From positions 5,394,001 to 5,458,000 of the forward strand of contig OZ038526.1 in assembly GCA_964036665.1 (NCBI GenBank): 64,000 nt of DNA, given 5' to 3'. The position numbers and the translations under genes are program-made. Positions 55,601 through 64,000 of the stretch are shown here, piece by piece. Source of the stretch: Gordius sp. MW1. Its lineage: Eukaryota; Nematomorpha; Gordioida; Gordea; Gordiidae. The notes beneath the pieces are model-generated. The model was not told the origin of the DNA and did no database searches. It saw only the letters and a program-made list of their open reading frames with translations. Within the stretch, counting starts at the first letter, position 1. Each line of letters starts with the position of its first letter.

Positions 55601-58600
55601 GAATTTTTTTGATAAACAAAGTATCGAAAAGCCAGATTGCCAGGAAAATAAGTATTTTTATCGAATTTGGAAACTAGATGAGCCTGATAAATAGAAGCCT
55701 GTTTTTGATTGTCAGTTCAATAATAATAAGCACTACTTTAAAACCGCCTATGAGTGGATAAAGGTCAGTATCCAATATATTTCTGTCATTGGTTCCCAAC
55801 TGCGCATCAGCCAGAATAGCTTTATTGGAAAAGTAGAAAAACGTGAAAATATATTGGTATTAACAATAATGTAATGCGATAAAATTTATTGTTATCGAGG
55901 GAGGCTCTTTTATATAGCTAATCTAATCTAATGAACTCGCATATTTTTAAGCCTATATTCTAACGAACAAAATTGCCTTCTTTTTCGTATGAATTATGCT
56001 TTGAACGCTTTCTTATTTCTTCAAATAACTTCAAAGTGTCGATTGCAAAAGTCGCGAGAAGATAATGGTTGAGTTAACTTTTATTTATTTTTTTATTTTG
56101 ACCCATTCCCAGCCCGGGTCGATGCTTTTGGTATCTTTACCAACAATTTTAGGGGGTCAGTCTAATTAAGCATTTTGATGGTCAAAATATCTTGAATTCT
56201 AATGCAATGCATTCAGACTATCATGCATTAGAATATTTTGTTGGGGCTGTTCACCGATTTCGCAAAACCTGCACATTTAGGAAATTGAAGCAAAACTCCT
56301 TATTTTAAATAAAAGCCGATCTTTTTATCTTGAGTTGTCAAAATTTTAATCATTGATTATGCAAAATTTTGTAACTTTCCCTCAATGATGAACACTTAGC
56401 ACAATTCCAGCTACATATACTATTCACAAAATGTTAAAATATATTTTTTAAAAAGTGAGGCTTTATACCCCCCTCCATCTCTTGATCCCCTTGCCCCCCG
56501 TGCCTCCTAAAATGTTTTATCGCCTTCTGGGGGGCAATTGCGCCCACTTTGGAAATCACAGATTCGCCTTATATGCCTTTTCTTTTTTCGCCTTATTTCG
56601 CTTAGACATGGCCAAATGCACTTTATTGAAGCTATGCCTAGCACCATCTCTATACTAAACTAAATTCTTTCAAAGCCAAATTGCAATTTTTATAAAGAGC
56701 TGAATATAGGCAAAATTTTGACAATACAAATAATCTTTTTACAAGCGTTTAGAGTATGAATTAAATTTTTTTATGCATTTGAAGCATTATTTGTTTTTTA
56801 CAGGTATGCCGATTACATTTTGCTATTGACTTACAATTACAACGGTTGTTGGAATATTGATGGTAAAGTAGGATACAATAGTCCGCTACGCAAAAATCTC
56901 AACAGTCCTGATGGCGTTGTAAGTAAATATGTTTAAACAATTTAATAAATTAACCACCCATGAAGGTTTTATAGATTAGTTAGTAAGGTAAATATTTTAA
57001 TAACTGTTAGTGGAGACCGGGGCTAGTCGTAGCCCGGGGTTTTATCTTTGCAATTATTTTAAAATAATAATGATATATATAATTAAAATCTAAACCATAT
57101 GTGTATTTTTTGATAAGGTATAAGTCAAAAATTTTTTGTTTATAAAAAATAAAACTTAAAATTTTTATAGAGGAAAAACGATTTTTCGTGTTATTAGTAG
57201 CCTTGACATATTAATTTATTTATAAACTAATGGTAATGAGTAAGGTAAATTGACTGTTATAGATCAAAATGCCATGATTGAAATACACTAGTTGTTGTCT
57301 TCAAATTAAAAAATTTGACACACAATTTACCATATGGAACATAGGGCATGAGCAGTCTATCTAATCTATGGTTCTAACATCAGTAGTCAAGCCCGACCCT
57401 GCCCGGTTCGAACTACCTTACCAAGTTCGGCCAGAAAAATTAAAAAAACTTGGGCTGGTAATTGGGTCGAACAGATCTTTTCTTGCGGGAGGGCCTGGTC
57501 GGGCATAGATATGCTCTTTCAATAACTAGTCAATGCACATTTTTTCCATAAACCTTTATTTAACTTTGCAACCAGAACTTAATTCGAAATATGAAGTCAT
57601 TGTAATTAGAAACTTCAACTGACATTTCATGTTTATAAACCTCGACGACTGGTCTAAAAAATAATTTTCGGATCTAAAGTTTTTAGAGCATAGATTCTAT
57701 TTGATTTGTGATGTTGTCAATAATTTGTGTGTTCCTGTTTGCCCTTTATTTGGTTAAGGCGAAACAGGCCGGGCTTTAAGTAAAGCTATCGATTTTTCGG
57801 CGGGTCGGATCGAGAAAGGTAAGCAAAGTGGCGGGTGAGCAAAATTAGATCAATTTAGGGCCTGAAAATGTTGAATATGCAGACCGTATTCCATCCTTAG
57901 ACATGTTAAAATATATGGAAATTCATATTTTAGGTAAAGGGTGCCCCTATTACTAAATTTGAATAACAAAAATTAGCTTATTTAGATAAATTTACTACTT
58001 TTTAAACTTTGACTATAATTTAAAAAAAAAACTAAAATTAGGTTATCAAATTTACCATTTTAGGAAGAAACCATTCAAAGATGGATAAATAACGGCGCTT
58101 CACACAAAAAACTAATGATTGGAATACCAACTTTTGGAACGAAATATCAATTACAACATCCATGTGACGGCCCATTTTGCGGAGCCGGCCTCAACTTCAG
58201 CCATTGTTTAGAACCATTGACACTGACCGAAGTTTTCTTTTAAATGTTTCACTCGATGAAAAATTTTAATTTATTAAAAGGATTAAAATTTTTTTTAGAA
58301 CCTAAGAGACAATTTGTCATTAATTAAATGTGAATTAATGTGAGACAAAATATTTTTAATAAATTTATAATGCTAAAAACGATAAACAAGACGAGCTTCA
58401 TTCCCTTCTCCTCTTTTAACCCATTCGACTATATCAAAAATAAATGTTATTTAAATATTAAAAATGAATATGTAAGTAATATGCCTTTTATATTAAAATT
58501 GAATTTTCGCACAATTAATATAATTAAAAAGCTGTACAATTTAGGTCGAACTTATAGTTAGTTTCATTGATCCCATTTTGACTCGTCTCGCATTAATCGA

Positions 58601-59795
58601 ACTTTTGGGTGATTTATAGTTGTAATTATTGCCCAAATATAAAATGAAGAATATTAAATTAGATAATTAAGGCTTTTATCTACGAATTAATTTTTTAATA
58701 ATTAAGTTTCAGCTCATATAAAGAGTATTGCGAAAAACTATTCGTTTTAAAATAAATTTATTATTTTGAAACTTCCTAGGCATCATTGATTTTCATATAA
58801 GCTGTTGGGGACATGGCTCCGTCTCGCTAAAGGAAAAATGCTATAGTAGCCATTAAACGTCATACGTTTACATTTAACAATCAATTTATTATGCATTTTT
58901 TATGTTTTTTCCACTCTAATTTAATGTGTGAAATTTTAAACCTCTTTAAAACGTTAGGTTTGCAAGAATTTATATCACAGTGAACAACAATGGTTCCAAG
59001 CATATGATAACACTGCTGAAATTGGGTTTGCTCATACCCAGGACCCTATACCTTTGTGGATAACATTTGAAACAAAGAAGAGCGTGTTTGCCAAAGTTTG
59101 ACTTACTCATTTAAAATTTTTATAAAATTACCGTTATTTAAATCTTTTTTATATTAAGCGCTTACCCTGGCCTCTAAAACGGTTAGAAATTGTAGTAAAA
59201 TTGGGCAACACTTTTAATAATTATTATTCAAAACTTAGAAATAATTAAATTTGGCAAGATAATATTAATTATGACTAAAATGTTAAATGAAGTGGTATAG
59301 CGTTAAATATATTTACTTTCACTGCCCAAAACTACAATTCTGAATCGATTGAAACAACATTTGACTTAAAATAACTAGAAAATTTTCGAGACAGAGTTGT
59401 TACCTTTATTTTATAAAAAAACACAAAATGCATATTTTAATTGGACTTTTTCTATAGTTGCTATTTTTTAAGCTCGAATTTTGTAGTTATCTTTATAAAA
59501 TAAATCAACACTCACATCCAATTTAAACATTAATATCAATTGACTAATTTTAGTCTAAATAATATGAAAAGCCTTACATTTAATAGTTATTAAAACTTGG
59601 ATCTTTTAGATACATCAAATTTGGTCTAAGAAACTGGGAGGGGCATTCGTATGGCTGCTTTCAGGCGACGATCACACTGGACAACATTGCTCGGAAAAAA
59701 GTATAGATTCAAGGTTGCTTACAGTCCCTCGAACTAACCCCATTACCAGGATCCTTTCACTCGCCTTAAAAATAAATCAACGCAATATTACCTAA
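52604..59795 (+). CDS. Secreted GH18 chitinase-like protein (8 exons)
   Basis: Exons 52604-52664, 52863-53027, 54287-54561, 55008-55132, 56804-56918, 58064-58231, 58958-59095 and 59610-59795 join in phase to 410 aa. Exon 1 is a signal peptide ending IVNCA. Then come the first GH18 strand with FCYYASW, PFLCSHIVYAFAS, LILAIGGWNF, the catalytic DGINIDWEYPG (residues 137-147), ISKYADYILLLTYNYNG (207-223), LMIGIPTFG and LGGAFVWLL with Trp364. Glu144 is the acid/base position. The usual DxxDxDxE has Asn140 at the second Asp, and the usual YD motif reads Y219-N220. Family members hydrolyse chitin or, in inactive lectin-like forms, bind it. The two Asn changes suggest weak or lost catalysis, while the kept Glu argues against calling it dead. 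No chitin-binding domain follows. Introns 2 and 6 have weak GTTTT donors, fixed by phase and homology. Confidence 0.9.
55590..55873 (+). pseudogene. Unidentified open stretch with one stop, inside a GH18 intron
   Basis: About 94 codons on the + strand are broken by only one in-frame TAG (about 55692), in DNA where stops are normally frequent. The peptide includes KPDCQENKYFYRIWKLDEPD, HYFKTAYEWIKVSIQY and SQLRISQNSFIGKVEKREN. I do not recognise it. It looks like a decayed coding fragment of another gene inserted in GH18 intron 4. Confidence 0.35.
57240..57385 (+). repeat. Partial copy of the 23208-type MITE in GH18 intron 5
   Basis: GGTAAATTGACTGTTATAG, AAATTTGACACACAATTTACC and CATGAGCAGTCTATCTAATC match 23550-23680 with divergence. 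Decayed GC motifs (CCCGACCCTGCCCGGTTCG) follow at about 57390-57500. Confidence 0.6.
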
Positions 59796-59904
59796 ACCAT
59801 AATTGTATCGTAGACTTAACTCAAGACATTTGCCGTTTTATGAGTGTCGCAAGCCACACCTCTATAAGATTGCCTTTGTATTTATTATTTAAAGTACAAA
59901 GATA

Positions 59905-59910
59905 AATAAA
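59905..59910 (+). terminator. Candidate GH18 polyadenylation signal
   Basis: AATAAA lies 110 bases after the GH18 stop codon. Confidence 0.55.
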
Positions 59911-60069
59911 ACCATAGATCGTAGTGCCGTATTATTTAAAAACACATATATTGAGCGCATTTTTTTAATGGTTAAAAAGTTTATTTTCACGAAAACAAAG
60001 TTACATACATAAGCGAAATACAAAAATAAAGACATATTGGTTAAAAGGTGTTATTTAAATGCACAGTGA

Positions 60070-60300
60070 AAAATTCCATAATGCTCAGTTGTTTGTGCTC
60101 AGTTTTTAATTCAAGTTGCTCTTTAATTAAAAATGTGCTGTTTTTATATGCTCAGATTTTAATTAAAAAGTGCTCAGTTTTTTTGTAACAAAATGTTCAG
60201 TAATTTTTCAAATAATATTCAGTTTTTTTCAGTTTTTTTTTTAAAGTATTCAGTTTTAAATATTCAGATTTTTTTCAAAATATGCTCAGTTGTTATTAGA
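60070..60300 (+). repeat. Degenerate TGCTCAGTTTTT repeats
   Basis: About ten loosely spaced copies of GCTCAGTTTTT or TTCAGTTTTT. A comparable diffuse array of AATAAAAAACTTGGCA-like units lies at about 61870-62030 on the far side of the 60853 element. Confidence 0.55.
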
Positions 60301-60778
60301 AAAAACTTTAACAGAAGAATGTTTAATATATTTTGCAGCATTAAAATTTTAATTGTTTTAAAGGCCTGATAGGCAAGTTCAAAAAAATATTATTGGGCCA
60401 TGGAAACACTAGAGAGTTTTTATAATCGTTATAAATTATTGTTTATTCCCTTGAGAGCTTTTATAATCGTTGTAAAATATTACTGTAAATTTGTATAATA
60501 AAAATTATGTTTATATTTAGTACCTAATTTAAATCAAAGTATATTGAAAACAAACAAAATGATGCTTTTAATAAATCTTTAGTAAAATACAATAAAATAT
60601 ATAAAACGCAATAAAATGTTATATTCCATTAGTAAATTATTGTAAAATAAAAGCATTTTTTGCTTTTGATGGTCGCCCTCTTCGTCTTTTTTGACCAATA
60701 CTAATATTTTTTGCTTTTTTCTTAATTGTACCAAGTGGTAGCTATATATAAGTAATGGATAAAATACATCTTAAAGTC

Positions 60779-60846
60779 TAATCGCTCAGTTGATTGAATG
60801 GGAGGCTAGCTTCAATAGCTCGTAGGTTCGAATCCCGCACCTACCT
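60779..60846 (+). repeat. tRNA-like pseudogene or SINE head
   Basis: It contains GCTCAGTTGATTGAATGGGA (A-box-like) and GGTTCGAATCC (B box, 60825-60835) at tRNA spacing. Neither the acceptor nor the T stem closes properly, so a working tRNA is unlikely. Confidence 0.45.
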
Positions 60847-60852
60847 CATTTT

Positions 60853-61835
60853 CAGAACGTGCGCGCACCCGATTTGCGGTGCGACGAGCTGGTGCGCGCA
60901 CATTTTTATAACGAAGAGCGAGTGCGGGTGCGCGCACCTGATTAAGTCGGTGCGGGTGCGCAATTGCGCTCCTGTCTTGCGCACATTAAGAATTTACAAT
61001 TTATTAATTAATTCGAAATTGTATTATATCGCATATTTCACAAATTAAATTTCTATTGATTTACTATATATAATATACATCTATGTTTCTGGTGGAGAAG
61101 ATAACAAGGCGGGAAATTGGTTACTATCGATAGGCAATAAAAATAATCTAACCGCGATATTTCACATTATTCACGTATTTACTTTATCAATCAACGATTA
61201 ATCTTTACTACACTTTTGAACTCGTCGCTTAATAAATAAACTATAGAAAAACACTAAAACGATTGAAGTTTAATAAGATTAGAAGATTAAAAACACAGAC
61301 AGGTAATTTGATAAAAGAATCACAATAAAATATTTAAATAATGATAATATTTTTAATTCAGCGTTTTTTAGAATATTGTCATCTCCCGTTACTATCTTAA
61401 TATTTCAAACACTTTTAAACTATCTTTGCTATCGTAAGTTTAATCACATATAATGATTTATACAATTAATTTTCATTAAAATATATTAAATTAGTTAATT
61501 AATTTTAATTATTAATTTGTATTATTGTATTGGTTGTCATAGTACTTTTTATCCAATTTTTTACTCTTTTCTTTTCTCACTGCTTATATATAACACTTTA
61601 ATATGATAGTGAGTTATGGAAATAGAAGAATCAAGCATAAATGTAGCAAGCACATCATGCATGAAAATTTTTCCATTTCCAAAATTTTCTAATTTTGTTT
61701 TGTTATAGTGCAATCAAATTTTGTATGCGGGTGCGAATGAGCGCACCTTTAATACTGGTGCGAGTGCGCGCACCGGATTTTCCTCAATGTGTTGGTGCGA
61801 GTGGCACCGGTTTTTGAAGTGCGTTTAACAACTCT
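60853..61835 (+). mobile_element. GC-bookended hAT-like element (GGTGCGNGTGCGC)
   Basis: Left bookend at 60855-60985 with GTGCGCGCACC and GTGCGGGTGCGCGCACCTG. Right bookend at 61720-61822 with GGTGCGAGTGCGCGCACCGG. The core of about 730 bp is very AT-rich. The right end read inward is CAGAGTTGTTAAACGCACTT; the left starts CAGAACGTGCG. Confidence 0.68.
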
Positions 61836-62289
61836 GCTCTTTTTATTTAAAGATTAAAACCACTTTGCATAAAAAAACTTGGCAAGTGCGATAAATTTCT
61901 GAGCAAATAAATAAAAATCTAAACATTTAATAAAAAACTTAACATTTAATTAAAAAATTGGCAAATTGAATAAAAAACTTGAAAAATGGCAAAAAAAAAC
62001 TTTGCACTTTGAATAAAAAACTATGCAAAATAATTTGTTGCCATTAAGTCTAATGAATTTGGTCTTTTCAGTAGCTCAATGTTTTATTAAGAACTAAGTT
62101 AGGTGAAAATTTCATAGGTTTTGGCTAATACTTTTTAAAATATAGAAGCTTTTTTGGCTCATGGGGTTCTGTTATACCCCACGAATGCTCTTACGTAAGT
62201 TTTTTTTTGTTTGAAAAAATGTATGTATTTTTTTTGTATGATGATATCTTTTACAATTTGTGTTTTTAATAAATTTTGAACATTCTTTT

Positions 62290-62415
62290 AATGCAAAATC
62301 ACGTAGAGGGACAAAATGATCATTTTTTGAAATTTTAGTCATAATTTTAATAAATTTGAACAATAATTTGGATTTAAAGGGGGCAGCTGCCCCTCCCTGC
62401 TTCCTCTTGGCTACG
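62290..62415 (-). mobile_element. hAT-type MITE copy, decayed
   Basis: Read from 62415 down, the end CATGGCCGTAGCCAAGAGG and a core that matches 36986-37115 (shared AATTTATTAAAATTATGACT-like text) identify the family. The distal end is not recognisable. Confidence 0.6.
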
Positions 62416-62704
62416 GCCATGAAACAGGCTCGATTGTTGTTGTTTTCTAAAATATTAAAAAGGCGTTTTAATAAAAAATTTTATAATAGAGGTTCATTTC
62501 TAAATGATTGTGTATGATACGTGCAAAAATATATTAGATTAACGAGATGGCATAGAGCTATGGATTGAAATTATATTAGATTTTACAATTTTCATAGTAA
62601 CTTTTTGCTTGATGTCAAAAAATTCGTTAGAATCGTGTGTAATTCTTGTTTATAAAAACAATCAAACGCGGCTTATAAATTTATTTTAAATAATAATTTT
62701 TATG

Positions 62705-62888
62705 ATGAACTAGTTCCTTTATATTGTAAAGTTAAAGTTCAAGTTCAGAATATTAAAAAAGTAGCTAGTTCAGGTTCAAGTTCAACTTCTAAAAAAACAA
62801 AATAGTTCAAGTTCATAGTTCAATTTTTGAGAAGGTAACTAATTCAGTTCAAGTTTAGAAAAAAGTGAACTAGTTCTTAACAGCTCTA
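62705..62888 (+). mobile_element. hAT-like short element with GTTCAAGTTCA arrays
   Basis: GAACTAGTTC occurs near both ends, and seven to eight GTTCAAGTTCA or AGTTCAGTTCAAGTT units fill the inside. The right end read inward is TAGAGCTGTTAAGAACTAG. Confidence 0.55.
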
Positions 62889-64000
62889 CTTACCAGTAGC
62901 GATGTTTCATTTACTATTGTTATTACAACGTTGCAATGTGTGAAACTCATTACTTATGTTATGAAAAAGTATCCACTAGTACCCTTTGGGTTTCTAATAA
63001 TATAATAAACTACAAAAAAGTTTTTAGGGAACAAATTGTGAAGGTTATTTCAGAGGGCTACAACTATTTTCTAACTTATTTATCTAAAACAATACTTCTT
63101 GTCAATGCTTCCCAAGGGTCTCAGCTAGTTCAAATATGCAATTGATACGTTTACACAGGCTTTTAAATAAAAATGGTTTGCCATTTTGATTTTCGTAAAT
63201 TTTTTCATTAACATAATAAGTTAAATAAACAGGGGAAAAACAAGATAGTATAAATTTTGTTATAAAAGTCGATTCTGTCTAGACGGGACCGAGATTTTTC
63301 TAGACCCGAGACGAGATCGAAACACTACAAATTATAACATTTGTATCAAATTCACTGTTTCTGTCAAATACAAATATTCTTAAAAATTATAAGTTCACCT
63401 ATATTTGACTTAGTTATATATTTGAGCGAATTGAGACCTCTTAATAACCCTGGCTAAAGCCTCAAAGTTGACCTTAACATATTTATGACAATTATTATTA
63501 GAGCCATAGAGTTTATTGTATGTTTACTATAGCGTTTTATAAACCACAAAGTGCGTGTGACTTTTTATGATAATATTATTCTTACAAAATTAATAACTAG
63601 TTGCACATATCAAAACGTTGTAAAAACAACAATAAAAGCAGCATTATTATGGGATCAAGAAGATAAGTTTTAAACATTATGGACTGCACTTCATTCATTT
63701 TTTAACAAAGACATTATAATCAAATTTGTATTCTTACCTTTCAATTCTAACTAACTTTGCCATTAAATATTTATCTATTAAAGTGTAAGTTCGCGTATAT
63801 TTATTTTATATTGCACAATTTCCACAACTATAAATTATAGTAAATTCGAATGCACCTGCCAACCCCAGTTTATAATGTAATGCACATGAGAAATCAATGT
63901 TTTCACATAATGTCTTATTAAGGTTCAAAAATTTGGGAGGTATACTATTAGTTGAAACATATAAACGTAGAAAATTTATGATTTAATTTATTATGGTGTC
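62889..64000. other. Intergenic, no gene seen
   Basis: AT-rich sequence without sustained open frames, splice-consistent exons or recognised repeats. The open stretch at 62936-63145 has no domain. Confidence 0.5.

Noticed and set aside
60779..60846. A tRNA gene
   Set aside because: A-box and B-box text is present, but acceptor and T stems do not pair.
1..64000. A multi-gene defence or biosynthetic cluster
   Set aside because: Only three unrelated host genes occur, far apart; nothing suggests co-regulated or cooperating genes.

Overview
The window is AT-rich animal nuclear DNA, most likely from an arthropod or a related invertebrate. The evidence is spliced genes with GT-AG introns, an interspersed repeat starting CTAGCTGACCCGGCAAACGT (a head seen in many arthropod genomes), a secreted GH18 chitinase-like gene, and dense class II and LINE debris. 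The species cannot be named from sequence alone. No bacterial or viral genes were seen.

Three host genes, all on the + strand, account for nearly all credible coding sequence. (1) 3839-6217: a 792-codon intronless reading frame with a FAM43-type PTB/PID domain. (2) 31519-48027: a complete EXOSC10/Rrp6 gene (nuclear exosome 3'-5' exonuclease). I rebuilt it as 22 exons giving 905 aa with every exon phase matching; the five DEDD-Y active-site residues are present, each exactly 15 residues before its human counterpart. One intron must be GC-AG. (3) 52604-59795: an eight-exon secreted GH18 protein of 410 aa that keeps the catalytic Glu but has Asn at two usual Asp positions. Orphan exon-like pieces lie at 23908-23968 (signal-peptide-like), 50639-50793 and about 17229-17330 (- strand).

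Layout: 1-3838 has no supported gene; 3839-6217 FAM43; 6835-9319 hAT (Tip100/Zaphod-type) debris plus an interstitial TTAGGG-like array; 10665-16575 hAT remnants and a repeat family here called R; 17521-23170 a near-identical 2.8-kb tandem duplication of an R element full of CCAATGG satellite; 23208-30140 MITEs, a GC-bookended element, a CTAGCTGACCCGG element and a broken RTE-type LINE; 30498-30885 a decayed reverse-transcriptase C-terminus; 31519-48027 EXOSC10, with two 1.5-1.9-kb foldback elements and several MITEs in its introns; 49372-51540 another R element; 52604-59795 the GH18 gene; 59800-64000 repeats only.

The most noteworthy structure is in the mobile DNA. A short hAT MITE family (ends CATGGGCGTAGCCAGG) has perfect 8-bp target duplications at two loci and shares the window with decayed transposase of the fitting type. 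A second group of elements shares one design: short hAT-like ends, then arrays of a family-specific GC-rich or palindromic motif, then an AT-rich core. Two related long-armed foldback elements sit inside one essential RNA-decay gene. I see no operon-like or defence-like multi-gene system.
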